A stretch of DNA of 64,000 nt from Ruminococcus flavefaciens (GCF_900143025.1 NZ_FRCT01000001.1:248001-312000), one strand, 5' to 3'. Positions 43,915-52,902 are shown, numbered from the stretch's first letter. Made by a program: numbers and translations. The notes: a model not told the origin generated them from the sequence alone.

Positions 43915-44009
43915 TTGAGGGTCTGTTAGCAGGGGGCGATGCCCACATCGCCCCACAGCTTTATGTTAAATTGACAGTCTATCAGGTCGCAGCGGCGACC
44001 TGTTTTTAT
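43915..44009. repeat. Palindrome family, site 6, plus a terminator-like hairpin before the ATPase gene
   Basis: A GCAGGGGG palindrome (GGGGCGATG/CATCGCCCC) is followed by CAGGTCGC-AGC-GGCGACCTG and a T run (43983-44009). The second hairpin could attenuate read-through into the ATPase gene. Confidence 0.75.
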
Positions 44010-44022
44010 AGGAGGACAAAAT

Positions 44023-46089
44023 ATGAAATGTAAGATAATGCATGAATCTAAAGGGCGTATGCGAGTACGCTTCTGCATAGACCGCATGACGCTGAAACAG
44101 GCTGATACTGCGGAGTATGCGCTGTCCGCAGTGGTCGGCGTGACGAGAGTGCAGGTATTTGACCGCACCTGCGATATCATTATTGCCTATACCTGTCCGA
44201 GAGAGAAAATAATCAGGAAGCTTTCTGCTTTTTCCTTTGATGACGAAAGAAACACAGCTCTTGTTCCCGAGCATACAGGCAGGGTGCTGAACAAGCAGTA
44301 TGAGGAAAAGCTTGCGGCGGTAGTTATCAGGAGAGCCGTAAACAAGCTTATCCTGCCCATGCCTCTCCGCAGGATAATGGCTGTGGTAAAAGCCGCAAAG
44401 TACATATTTCGCGGGCTGAAATGCCTTTTGAAAGGCAGGCTCGAAGTATCTGTGCTTGATGCTACGGCAATAGGAGTATCGCTTCTCCGCAATGATTTCA
44501 AGACCGCCGGCTCTGTAATGTTCCTGCTGAATGTGGGTGATATACTCGATGAGTGGACTCATAGAAAGTCCATAGATGACCTTGCAAGGACTATGTCCCT
44601 CGGAGTTGAACAGGTATGGACGAAAACTGACGACGGACAGGAAGTCCTTATGCCTGTTAACGAGGTGCGCAGGGGCGATATGGTAGTTGTGAGAACGGGC
44701 TCGATGATACCTCTTGACGGCAAGGTGATTTCAGGCGATGCAATGGTCAATCAGGCTTCAATGACGGGCGAATCCGTGCCTGTACACAAGTCCGTGGGTG
44801 CGTATGTTTACGCAGGAACTGTTGTTGAGGACGGAGAGTGTACAATTAGTGTTGAAAATACCGCAGGCGGAGGCCGCTATGATCGTATCGTGAAGATGAT
44901 AGAGGAGTCAGAGAAGATGAAATCTGCCGCAGAGGACAAGGCTTCTCACCTTGCGGATAAGCTTGTACCGTGGAGCTTGGGCGGAACACTCCTCACATGG
45001 CTGCTTATGAGAAACGTAACAAAGGCACTGTCTATACTTATGGTGGATTTCTCCTGTGCGCTGAAGCTTGCAATGCCGATATCGGTGCTGTCGGCGATGC
45101 GTGATTGCAGCCGTGCAGGCATCACCGTCAAGGGCGGACGCTTTATGGAAGCCATAGCCGAGGCTGACACCATAGTTTTTGACAAGACGGGAACACTGAC
45201 ACATTCTGCTCCGAAGGTTGCAAAGGTAATAACCTTTGACGGACGTGATGAGGACGAAATGCTGCGGCTTGCAGCCTGCCTTGAGGAGCATTATCCGCAT
45301 TCGATAGCCAATGCGGTAGTTGCCGAGGCTGAAAAGCGCAGACTTGTTCACGAGGAATTCCATTCAAAGGTGGAATATGTTGTAGCACACGGTATTTCCA
45401 GTATGGTCGAAGGTGAGCGTGTACTTATCGGAAGTCATCATTTCATCATTGAAGACGAGCATTGCACCGAACCCGACGACGAGAGCTACAGAAAGCTCCC
45501 TGCGGAGTATTCTCACCTGTATCTTGCCATTGGCGGCGAGGTAGCGGCTGTTATATGCATTGAAGATCCTCTGCGTGAGGAGGCAGCCGACGTTATTGAA
45601 AAGCTGCACGAATACGGTATATCACGAGTAGTTATGATGACGGGTGACAACGAACGTACAGCACGGGCTGTTGCGGAAAAAGTTGGAGTTGACGAGTATC
45701 ATGCCGAGGTACTCCCCGAGGATAAGGCAGCTTTCATACGCGCCGAGCATGAAGCAGGCAGAAAAGTGGTAATGATAGGCGACGGCGTCAACGATTCGCC
45801 TGCTCTCAGTGAAGCCGATGCAGGCATAGCTATCAGCACGGGAGCTGCTATTGCCCGAGAGATAGCGGATATTACCATATCTGCCGATGATCTGTATGTT
45901 CTTGTAGAGCTGAAACGTCTGAGCAACGCGCTTATGTCACGTATCGGCTGGAATTATCGCACTATCATTGGATTTAACGGCGGACTTATCGGCCTCGGAG
46001 TCCTTGGCGTATTACCGCTTGCTACCTCCGCGCTTATGCATAATGCTTCTACGCTGGCAATAGGTCTGAAGAGCATGACAGCTCTTTAA
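44023..46089 (+). CDS. P1B-like heavy-metal P-type ATPase, unusual metal-site motif
   Basis: The 688-residue protein has an N-terminal HMA-like fold without the usual CxxC (MKCKIMHESKGRMRVRF). The actuator TGES lies at 248-251, the phosphorylation motif DKTGT at 387-391, then PHS in the HP locus, MMTGDNERTA and GDGVNDSPAL. In the metal-binding membrane segment the canonical CPC is replaced by Ser-Cys-Ala (344-346, in DFSCALKLAMP). Such pumps export or import transition metals using ATP. The missing Pro and second Cys make the substrate uncertain; copper of the ordinary CopA type is less likely. AGGAGG nine bases upstream marks the start. Confidence 0.9.
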   Translation: MKCKIMHESKGRMRVRFCIDRMTLKQADTAEYALSAVVGVTRVQVFDRTCDIIIAYTCPREKIIRKLSAFSFDDERNTALVPEHTGRVLNKQYEEKLAAVVIRRAVNKLILPMPLRRIMAVVKAAKYIFRGLKCLLKGRLEVSVLDATAIGVSLLRNDFKTAGSVMFLLNVGDILDEWTHRKSIDDLARTMSLGVEQVWTKTDDGQEVLMPVNEVRRGDMVVVRTGSMIPLDGKVISGDAMVNQASMTGESVPVHKSVGAYVYAGTVVEDGECTISVENTAGGGRYDRIVKMIEESEKMKSAAEDKASHLADKLVPWSLGGTLLTWLLMRNVTKALSILMVDFSCALKLAMPISVLSAMRDCSRAGITVKGGRFMEAIAEADTIVFDKTGTLTHSAPKVAKVITFDGRDEDEMLRLAACLEEHYPHSIANAVVAEAEKRRLVHEEFHSKVEYVVAHGISSMVEGERVLIGSHHFIIEDEHCTEPDDESYRKLPAEYSHLYLAIGGEVAAVICIEDPLREEAADVIEKLHEYGISRVVMMTGDNERTARAVAEKVGVDEYHAEVLPEDKAAFIRAEHEAGRKVVMIGDGVNDSPALSEADAGIAISTGAAIAREIADITISADDLYVLVELKRLSNALMSRIGWNYRTIIGFNGGLIGLGVLGVLPLATSALMHNASTLAIGLKSMTAL

Positions 46090-46116
46090 AAATATCGTAT
46101 CATTCTTTATGACATA

Positions 46117-46174
46117 AAATGCCCTCCTCAGAGGATTCACACCTTTGCAGTGTGTTGCTCTAAGGGGGGCATTT
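46117..46174. terminator. Nested hairpin between convergent genes
   Basis: AAATGCCCTCC pairs with GGGGGGCATTT, enclosing AGAG/CTCT and CACAC/GTGTG stems. T runs are short, but the position between the ATPase gene and the convergent lipoprotein gene suggests termination. Confidence 0.65.
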
Positions 46175-46204
46175 ATCATAAATTATCTTTCTGAGCCGTT
46201 ATTC

Positions 46205-46948
46205 TTATCTTATGTTTTCTGTGCCGCCGTTTACGCTGAATGAGCTTGCCTTCCACAGTCCGCCGTCATTTACAGCCTTTACTGTAAGGTCGGAGATTCC
46301 GCCGTAATCGTCAAATTTTACTGTGATAGTGAATGAATTATCGGTAACATCTGTGACAACAGGCTCGCCGATGAATGAAAATCCTGCGCCTCTCGGTCTT
46401 CTGTTGAAATAGAGCACACCGTCAAATTCTTTGAAGAAAGGCTCCTGACCCTCATAAAGGTAGTTGTATCTGTTAAGAAGAGTACCGCAGATATTGTCTG
46501 TTACGTACTTCTTTACATCGTCTACCTTTGTGAAGCGGCTGTCGGTAACTTTCTCGTAAAATGTAGTGCCTTCTTCCTTTATATCGGTTGAGTCTGTTTC
46601 AAGGCTTCCGCCGCCTCCGCCGATAAGGTCGATATCGTTCAGAGCATTGAGGATAGCAGAAGCATCTGTGAGATGCTCGTTTGATGCGTCAGCATTGCTG
46701 CTTGCAGCTGTTGTTGCAGCAGCCTCTGTAGCATCAGCAGCGGCTTCTGTAGTAGTTGTTTCAGCTTCCTTAGCCTCGGTTGCAGTAGTAGTTTCTGTCT
46801 CGTCAGCAGCTGTTGTAGTTGCAGTTGTAACTGCTGTTGTAGTCTTTGACTCAGACTTGCTGTCAGATGGATCGCTCTTTCCGCATGAAGCAAATGTGCC
46901 GCATATCATTGCGGAAGCGATGATACACATAATGATCTTCTTTTTCAT
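46205..46948 (-). CDS. Lipoprotein with Thr/Glu/Ala-rich linker (paralogue of 39833-40681)
   Basis: The 247-residue protein has a lipoprotein signal ending TFASC (Cys22) and a Thr/Ala/Glu-rich linker (about 30-92). The C-terminal domain contains ILNALNDIDLIGGGG, VDDVKKYVTDNICGTLL, FFKEFDGVLYFNRRPRGAGF and VKAVNDGGLWKASSF. It aligns with the lipoprotein at 39833-40681, including the cysteine before the conserved Leu and the final VNDGG.WKA.SF. The linkers differ completely in composition (Thr here, Gln/Pro there) but have similar length. I place the start at 46948 (GAGGAAACAAT before ATG) and not at the longer frame to 47023. A resemblance to IseA-type endopeptidase inhibitors is only a possibility. 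Confidence 0.82.
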   Translation of the reverse strand: MKKKIIMCIIASAMICGTFASCGKSDPSDSKSESKTTTAVTTATTTAADETETTTATEAKEAETTTTEAAADATEAAATTAASSNADASNEHLTDASAILNALNDIDLIGGGGGSLETDSTDIKEEGTTFYEKVTDSRFTKVDDVKKYVTDNICGTLLNRYNYLYEGQEPFFKEFDGVLYFNRRPRGAGFSFIGEPVVTDVTDNSFTITVKFDDYGGISDLTVKAVNDGGLWKASSFSVNGGTENIR

Positions 46949-46994
46949 ATTGTTTCCTCTTTCAATTTTATAAATCTTAATTGCTATATGTAAT

Positions 46995-47023
46995 ATGATA
47001 TACATTTTTCGCGGATAATTCAA
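46995..47023 (-). promoter_or_regulatory. Promoter of the lipoprotein gene
   Basis: On the minus strand TTGAAT (47023-47018), 17 bases, TATCAT (47000-46995). The rest of the divergent gap 46949-47295 is AT-rich, with a purine-rich AAAGGAG ahead of the next gene and nothing else clear. Confidence 0.65.
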
Positions 47024-47295
47024 GGCTTAAAATCAACAAACTTTGGCTTATAATAAAAAGTTTTTAGTGTAATTAGCGAATAATTCGGCTTGCTATTGGT
47101 ATATAAAATTAATATATATATATCAATTATATTCAGGAGCGTATTGATTTCAGGTCGGTGAAATGTTATGATAGAGGTGAGAGAAACGGAATGGGAGCGA
47201 AAAAAGTTTTTTCGCAAAAAGGGTGAGACAAATCCCGAAAAATTACGACTAAATAATAAGGAATGGAATTTTTCTGATGAAAAGGAGATGATCTT

Positions 47296-49143
47296 ATGAA
47301 AAAGAGGATATTAGCGGCTGTAATTGCGGCTATGTGCATGACAAGCGTTGCCCCTGGGTATGCTTTTGCTGAAACTGCTCCTGCGGCAGATGTTGTATCG
47401 GCGGAAGAAAAGTACACATTTGAAATGGTGCAGAATATGACCGAGGACGAAATAAAGGCACTGTTTGCCGAGAAAGGCATGACAGAGAAAAAGGGCTATT
47501 CTGTATGGACTAAGAAAAAGGTCGCTGAGGTCGGCGATGAGCAGAAGATAGTTATTCTTCTGAAGCCCGATGCAAAATTCGTTACCGCTGACGGCAGGGA
47601 AATAGTCAACGAGTCCACAGAGATCATGGACATAGTAAAAAGTGACGATGATTTCCGTGAGCAGATGACTTATCTCACAGATGCTGTGGGACTGCCTAAG
47701 GATAAGGTGTATCTGGCAGGGGAATACGGCGAGATACACACCGAAGGAAATGATGAGGACGGTCGGGTGCGCAGAAGGTATTACAGGTTCCATATCAGCT
47801 ATCTTTTTACTGAAAATGAAGAATTAGAGAATTCAGATATCAGAAACAAGATAACCGCAGACGCCTTGAATTATGTACAGCTCAGCTCATATTTTAACAG
47901 CATAGTTATCGAAAATCCTATATCATATAGTTCTGGTGACCCAACTGAGCTTAAAGGCACAAAGCAGATGACGCTTGCCGATGTAAAGGAGCTTGCCAAG
48001 AAGGGCGATGCACTTGACTGGTCAGACTTTGAGGAGTTCAAGGGCAGGGACGTTGGCTCGGGACTCTATATATGGCAGTTTGAACTGGAAAAAGGCTTTT
48101 TTATAAAAGTCGGCGGTGTGACTGATAAAAAGCCTGATTATATTGAGCTTTCACGTAAATACGGAAAGGGTATTGATATCCGCACAGAGGATATTGATGC
48201 ATATTTAAAAGCACAAGAAGCTTATTATTTAACAGTCACGGTCTTAGGTGAAGTTAAACTTTTTACTACAGATTATACTTGTTGGTTAGTAAGAGATGAT
48301 AACTCACTTTATCGTGAGTATAAGTTCTTGTCTCCGAATGATATCGGCAGTGATATTAATGTTGTTCCGGGAATGAAGCTTAAGGTTAATTATTCCGGAA
48401 TTCTTGAAACTTTCCCCGGACAATTTGAAGACGTATATGAAGTTAATGTAGTTTCGGAAGATGCAGGATTGATAAAAGGCGATTCTAACTGCGATGGACA
48501 GGTGGATATGGCAGATGTTGTATTCATTATGCAGGCTCTTGCAAATCCCGACAGATACGGCGAAAAAGCAGAGGAATACACGGGTATCACTGAATTGGGC
48601 AAGCTTAACGGCGATATGAACGGCGACGGTCTGACTGTTGGTGATGCACTGGCGATACAGAAGAAGCTCCTCGGACTTGACGAAACTGAAACATTACTTG
48701 ATATAACAAGAAAGAAGATATCGGATTTCATTGACGAAAGCAAGATAAATTTTACGGTAATTCCAAAGGAAAGAATACCTGAAAAATATGCCGATAAGTA
48801 CGTATTCATAAACAAAAACTACTGCACTTCCAAAGAAAGGGATACATTTGATAAGTTCATACTGCAAAATGAGATAGACAAGGGGCTTATTAAATACATT
48901 ACTTATGACCTTGATGACGACCATAAGGTCAATAAGATAGTGGAAAAGCTGTACTGGTACATTCTCGATAATGATATCAATGCATCTGTAAGCAGGTTTG
49001 CAGGCAGCAATGACCCGAAATTCGAGGATAAGGTGGTTATTTCGTACAATTGGCGCGAAGAAGATGTTAAGGAAAAGATAGATGCCTTCCTTGAAGAAAA
49101 CAATGTTGACCCTGAGCTTGTAATAAGCGGTGGTCTTGAATAA
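47296..49143 (+). CDS. Secreted protein with an internal dockerin, function unknown
   Basis: The 615-residue protein has a signal peptide (MKKRILAAVIAAMCMTSVAP..., cut near residue 26) and an N-terminal region that I do not recognise (about 40-390, including KVAEVGDEQKIVILLKPDAK). A dockerin-like pair of calcium loops lies at about 393-461 (GDSNCDGQVDMADVVFIMQA and GDMNGDGLTVGDALAIQKKL). A further 150-residue charged domain ends the protein. Dockerins are usually terminal, so the downstream domain is unusual. The segment 48190-48440 is richer in A and T and uses different codons from the rest. AAAGGAG and ATG at 47296 mark the start. Likely a cellulosome or surface component. Confidence 0.88.
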   Translation: MKKRILAAVIAAMCMTSVAPGYAFAETAPAADVVSAEEKYTFEMVQNMTEDEIKALFAEKGMTEKKGYSVWTKKKVAEVGDEQKIVILLKPDAKFVTADGREIVNESTEIMDIVKSDDDFREQMTYLTDAVGLPKDKVYLAGEYGEIHTEGNDEDGRVRRRYYRFHISYLFTENEELENSDIRNKITADALNYVQLSSYFNSIVIENPISYSSGDPTELKGTKQMTLADVKELAKKGDALDWSDFEEFKGRDVGSGLYIWQFELEKGFFIKVGGVTDKKPDYIELSRKYGKGIDIRTEDIDAYLKAQEAYYLTVTVLGEVKLFTTDYTCWLVRDDNSLYREYKFLSPNDIGSDINVVPGMKLKVNYSGILETFPGQFEDVYEVNVVSEDAGLIKGDSNCDGQVDMADVVFIMQALANPDRYGEKAEEYTGITELGKLNGDMNGDGLTVGDALAIQKKLLGLDETETLLDITRKKISDFIDESKINFTVIPKERIPEKYADKYVFINKNYCTSKERDTFDKFILQNEIDKGLIKYITYDLDDDHKVNKIVEKLYWYILDNDINASVSRFAGSNDPKFEDKVVISYNWREEDVKEKIDAFLEENNVDPELVISGGLE

Positions 49144-49151
49144 TTCTCAAT

Positions 49152-49179
49152 AAAAAAGCTCCGCAAACGCGGAGCTTTT
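49152..49179 (+). terminator. Terminator after the internal-dockerin gene
   Basis: AAAAGCTCCGC-AAAC-GCGGAGCTTTT, eight bases past the stop codon. Confidence 0.92.
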
Positions 49180-49184
49180 CCTTA

Positions 49185-49272
49185 TGTAGGGGCTGATGCC
49201 CACATCAGCCTGTTAGTTTTATTGCGCTTGCGGGACGCCGAGGACGAGGCTGATGGCAAAAGGCTAACGGCT
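49185..49272. repeat. Palindrome family, site 7
   Basis: ATGTAGGGG is followed by GCTGATG/CATCAGC arms. GCGGGACGCCGAGGACG follows, joined to GAGGCTGATGG, which looks like a hybrid of two elements whose partner arms were lost. A GGCTAACGGCTAA heptamer pair ends it. Confidence 0.8.
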
Positions 49273-49302
49273 AAAAAAGGACTGCAAAAGCAGTCCTTTT
49301 TT
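49273..49302 (-). terminator. Terminator after the TrpB2-like gene
   Basis: AAAAAAGGACTGC-AAAA-GCAGTCCTTTTTT, a 13-base stem with T runs on both strands, just past the stop codon. Confidence 0.92.
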
Positions 49303-49306
49303 ATAA

Positions 49307-50683
49307 TCAGCCCTCGATCTTAGGAAGATTTGCAATTGACTTTGCAATTTCCTCGTCAGTTGGGATATAGTCGCTCATTTTACCGTCATTGTATGCGCCG
49401 TAAGCGTACATATCAAAGTAGCCTGTACCTGTGAGACCAAAGAGGATAGTCTTTTCTTCGCCTGTCTCCTTGCACTTGAGTGCTTCGTCGATAGCAACGC
49501 GGATAGCGTGGCTGCTCTCAGGAGCAGGGAGGATACCCTCCACTCTTGCGAACATTTCAGCAGCCTCAAATACAGCTGTCTGCTCAACGGAAGTAGCCTC
49601 CATGAGACCCTGATCGTAGAGCTCTGAGAGTGTAGCGCTCATGCCGTGGTAACGGAGACCGCCTGCGTGGTTAGGTGAAGGCATGAAGCCGCTGCCGAGA
49701 GTATACATCTTCTGGAGTGGGCAAACCTTACCTGTGTCGCAGAAGTCGTAAGCGTAAGTACCTCTTGTAAGGCTCGGGCATGAAGCAGGCTCAACAGCGA
49801 TGAAGCGGTAATCAGCTTCGCCGCGGAGCTTTTCGCCCATGAATGGTGAGATAAGTCCGCCGAGATTAGAACCGCCGCCTGCACAGCCGATGATGATATC
49901 AGGCTTGATGTTGTACTTGTCCATAGCAGCCTTAGCTTCGAGACCGATGATAGACTGGTGGAGGAGTACCTGTGCAAGAACGCTTCCGAGAACGTAGCGG
50001 TAGCCTTCCTTTGTTGTAGCAGCTTCAACAGCCTCAGAGATAGCACAGCCGAGGCTTCCGTTTGTGCCCGGGAATTCTTCGAGTATCTTCTTGCCAATCT
50101 CTGTGGTTGTGGAAGGCGAAGGAGTTACGTTTGCGCCGTATGTACGCATAACCTCGCGGCGGAAAGGCTTCTGCTCGTAGCTTACCTTTACCATGTATAC
50201 GTTACAGTCAAGATCGAAGTATGCACAAGCCATAGAAAGAGCAGTACCCCACTGACCTGCACCTGTTTCTGTTGTAACGCCCTTGAGGCCCTGCTTCTTA
50301 GCGTAGTAAGCCTGAGCGATAGCGGAATTGAGCTTGTGGCTTCCGCTGGTGTTGTTACCTTCGAACTTGTAGTAGATCTTAGCAGGTGTCCCCAGCTTCT
50401 TTTCGAGGAAGTAAGCTCTTACGAGAGGAGATGGACGGAACATCTTGTAGAAGTCCTGTATCTCCTGCGGGATATCTACATAAGGTGTATTTTCGTCAAG
50501 CTCCTGCTTAGCGAGCTCTGTACAGAAAACGTGGCTGAGGTCCTCTAAAGTACATGGCTTGCCTGTTGCGGGATTGAGGAGGGGAGCAGGCTTCTTCTTC
50601 ATATCAGCGCGTACATTGTACCACTGCTTTGGAAGCTCGTTTTCCTCCAGATAGATCTTATAAGGTATTTTTTCGTTTGACAT
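49307..50683 (-). CDS. Tryptophan synthase beta-like PLP enzyme (TrpB2 type)
   Basis: The 458-residue protein is the long TrpB2 form: RPSPLVRAYFLEKKLGTP, the PLP lysine in SGSHKLNSA (Lys117), ETGAGQWGTALSMA, CAGGGSNLGGL for phosphate binding, and LFGLTGTGYFDM near the end. TrpB enzymes join indole and serine to make tryptophan; TrpB2 forms often occur without a neighbouring trpA, as here, and may use indole from elsewhere. The start MSNEK at 50683 has AAAGGAG seven bases upstream. A T-box leader with a UGG (Trp) specifier precedes it, so expression should rise when charged tRNA-Trp falls. Confidence 0.93.
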   Translation of the reverse strand: MSNEKIPYKIYLEENELPKQWYNVRADMKKKPAPLLNPATGKPCTLEDLSHVFCTELAKQELDENTPYVDIPQEIQDFYKMFRPSPLVRAYFLEKKLGTPAKIYYKFEGNNTSGSHKLNSAIAQAYYAKKQGLKGVTTETGAGQWGTALSMACAYFDLDCNVYMVKVSYEQKPFRREVMRTYGANVTPSPSTTTEIGKKILEEFPGTNGSLGCAISEAVEAATTKEGYRYVLGSVLAQVLLHQSIIGLEAKAAMDKYNIKPDIIIGCAGGGSNLGGLISPFMGEKLRGEADYRFIAVEPASCPSLTRGTYAYDFCDTGKVCPLQKMYTLGSGFMPSPNHAGGLRYHGMSATLSELYDQGLMEATSVEQTAVFEAAEMFARVEGILPAPESSHAIRVAIDEALKCKETGEEKTILFGLTGTGYFDMYAYGAYNDGKMSDYIPTDEEIAKSIANLPKIEG

Positions 50684-50740
50684 AGCAATTCTCCTTTTCA
50701 TTTTTTCAGATGTGACGTACTATGCCGAGACTTGAAATAC

Positions 50741-51015
50741 AAAAAGCTCCTGTCCCAGCATTTGAATAATGCGGGGACAGAAGCGGTAATTCTTCTGCGG
50801 TGCCACCCTGCTTGACGCTAAGCGTCCACTCTGCACGTACATTGATACGTCGGTTTTGTTAACGCAGTCCCTCTGCGTCTTGCCTACACGGTACAGCAAA
50901 GCTGTACTTTCAGTTTGCCCTCGGAAGTCCATTCATACCGTATCCCCTGCCTGCTTTCACCTGCCGCAGACTCTCTGAAAGGTTCTCACGGAACTACTAC
51001 TCTTCTTCATCGGTT
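50741..51015 (-). ncRNA. T-box leader with Trp (UGG) specifier
   Basis: On the minus strand the leader shows GATGAAGAAGAGTAG at the 5' end, AGAGAG and GGTGAAAG in stem I, and a specifier-loop block GAA-TGG-A followed by CTTCCGAG. The invariant AGGGTGGCACCGC antiterminator (50809-50797) and a terminator (GCTTCTGTCCC/GGGACAGGAGC plus T run, 50784-50741) follow. By alignment with the glyQS T-box, the specifier is TGG at 50931-50929, the Trp codon. This fits the TrpB2-like gene it controls. Confidence 0.93.
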
Positions 51016-51046
51016 TTATAACACAGTATGTTACTTATTAATCAAG

Positions 51047-51075
51047 ATTATATCACAGCTTAAAGGCTTTGTCAA
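51047..51075 (-). promoter_or_regulatory. Promoter of the T-box-trpB2 unit
   Basis: On the minus strand TTGACA (51075-51070), 17 bases, TATAAT (51052-51047): full consensus, about 35 bases before the T-box. Confidence 0.93.
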
Positions 51076-51316
51076 GTGGACTTGCAAAAATCCATTATAA
51101 AATTGCCATAATTACTGATAACATGACAAATATTGTCTGCTCATTGGCGTTTGTGCCTATATTGCGTGTAAAAAGCTGCCCGAAGGGAGAAGGTTCCGTC
51201 ATAGGCGCAAATGCGCCCACAGGGTCTTAGCAGTCAGCTTATACGGGTTGACGCAGGCTAATTTTTGAAAAAGGTCTTTTCATTGCGGCAAAAAAATGGT
51301 ATAATAAAATGTACGA
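51076..51316. other. Unassigned intergenic stretch with a closed stem structure
   Basis: Between 51173 and 51240 AAGCTG and CAGCTT close a region that contains GGCG/CGCC and GGGAGAAGG/CCGAAGGG-like pairings, with a T run on the minus strand side. A -10-like TATAAT at 51300-51305 on the plus strand has a weak -35. I do not recognise an RNA class and see no gene. Confidence 0.4.
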
Positions 51317-52033
51317 TCACTTTATATCGCTTCGGTACTTTGCACGGGTACGCGATATACTCTCCTCGCTTCGCTTGATGAGGTTGAGGAGCGATGACGA
51401 ATACTGGGCATAATCCTTTTGCAGAGTTGCGGTGGTAACATAAAGGGTATCGAAATTGTCTACACAGTCGTTGCCGTCAAGGGCGATACCGCTGGACGCG
51501 GCTTTGATATTAGCTTCACTCATGGATACGATTGCATTTGCGCTGTCGTTTGCGATGACCTTGGGGATACGGAAAAGCTTCTGGTCGTTATGGGGGTTAG
51601 CGTTGTAAACGATACGGAAAAGCTTGTAGACAGAGAGCATAAGGTAGGAGGATACCTCCTTGATAAGGGTTATGCTGTTAGCCTTCTGAGCGAGGCTGAA
51701 GAGCAGACTGATAGAGTTGTTGATGATCCTTCTGTTGAAGTTGATGATCTCGGGTGAAGGCATCTTCATGCTGTTGTTTCCGTCATCATCGGGGATATCC
51801 TCGATAGTGATAGTTTTTCCCTCAGGCTCGGGAGTTCTTCCAAGAAGATAGTCACATGATACATTGTAATAATCAGCTATTTTTACAAGGAAATTGAGTC
51901 CGCATTCACGTATGCCCTTTTCATAGTGAGAGAGCAGTGCCTGTGATATACCGAGATCGGTAGCAGCCTGCTTCTGGCTTATATGTCTTTCCTTACGCTG
52001 TAAAGTGATTATTCTTGCAAAATCCGAATTCAT
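51317..52033 (-). CDS. XRE-family transcriptional regulator
   Basis: The 238-residue protein has an N-terminal helix-turn-helix of the Cro/CI type (IITLQRKERHISQKQAATDL, GISQALLSHYEKGIRECGLN, CDYLLGRTPEPEG; about residues 7-67). A longer C-terminal region follows, mostly helical with no known domain. The C-terminal part may sense a signal or dimerise. GGAGG about eight bases upstream marks the start. It lies downstream of its own promoter and upstream of the T-box unit on the same strand, with a 240-base gap. The target is unknown. Confidence 0.92.
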   Translation of the reverse strand: MNSDFARIITLQRKERHISQKQAATDLGISQALLSHYEKGIRECGLNFLVKIADYYNVSCDYLLGRTPEPEGKTITIEDIPDDDGNNSMKMPSPEIINFNRRIINNSISLLFSLAQKANSITLIKEVSSYLMLSVYKLFRIVYNANPHNDQKLFRIPKVIANDSANAIVSMSEANIKAASSGIALDGNDCVDNFDTLYVTTATLQKDYAQYSSSLLNLIKRSEESISRTRAKYRSDIK

Positions 52034-52082
52034 TGAAATTCCTCCTAAATCTGATAAAAACGCTCTAAAAGCTGTTATTAAT

Positions 52083-52111
52083 ATTATAATACAAAATGTA
52101 TAATTTGTAAA
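52083..52111 (-). promoter_or_regulatory. Promoter of the XRE regulator gene
   Basis: On the minus strand TTTACA (52111-52106), 17 bases, TATAAT (52088-52083). Confidence 0.7.
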
Positions 52112-52263
52112 TATGCAGAAGTATGAAAGAATTATAGAAAATTTATTGCTATTTTCGTGAATTTTACTAAGAGTTAAAAAAATGGGCAGTAAATTTGTGC
52201 ATAATTATCCTATCTGTTATGCTTTCAAGCAGTACAGTTCAATATTAAATAAAGGAGACCACC

Positions 52264-52902
52264 ATGAAAGGTTACAGGATAAGTATTATCCGTCACGGAA
52301 TGACGGAGGCGAACGAAAAAGGTATTTATATCGGAAATACCGATATACCGCTCTCAGCCAAGGGAGCAGCCGACCTTGCAGCTAAAATGGACGAGTATGA
52401 CTACCCTACAGTCCACAGGGTCTATTCCTCACCGCTGAAGCGCTGCACCGAGACTGCGGAGATATTGTTCCCCTATACTGAGCTCTGCACGGTAGACGAC
52501 CTGAGAGAGCTTAATTTCGGCGAATTCGAGAACAAGACCATTGACGAGCTTGCAAAGCGTGAGGACTACAATAAATGGCTCCGCGGCGGCAAGGACAGCC
52601 GTCCGCCAAAGGGCGAAAGCCTTGAGGAACTGACAGCGCGTACCTATAAGGCTCTGCATTATATCATTATGGACATGATGGAGACAGGTCTTACTCACTG
52701 TGCTATGATAACTCACGGCGGCATCATCTCGAATATGCTCAGCTGCTTCGGCATACCTAAGTATGCGCCTTCGCAGATAACTGCCGAGGCAGGCGGCGGC
52801 TTTGATGTCATAGTAACGGCACAGATGTGGCTTAATTCGCAGGCGTTCGAGATACTGGGCTACTGCCCCTACGACAAGATACCCGACGACAGCGATTATT
52901 GA
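52264..52902 (+). CDS. Histidine phosphatase superfamily protein (phosphoglycerate mutase-like)
   Basis: The 212-residue protein has the catalytic RHG motif (IIRHGMTEANEKG, His11), YIGNTDIPLSAKG, SSPLKRCTETAEIL, and the second His in MITHGGIISNML. Members include cofactor-dependent phosphoglycerate mutases, CobC-like phosphatases and general phosphatases. Length and motifs fit a broad-specificity phosphatase of the GpmB/CobC type, not a true mutase. It is probably a single-gene unit, preceded by GGAGACC and followed by a cluster of intergenic repeats. Confidence 0.9.
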   Translation: MKGYRISIIRHGMTEANEKGIYIGNTDIPLSAKGAADLAAKMDEYDYPTVHRVYSSPLKRCTETAEILFPYTELCTVDDLRELNFGEFENKTIDELAKREDYNKWLRGGKDSRPPKGESLEELTARTYKALHYIIMDMMETGLTHCAMITHGGIISNMLSCFGIPKYAPSQITAEAGGGFDVIVTAQMWLNSQAFEILGYCPYDKIPDDSDY

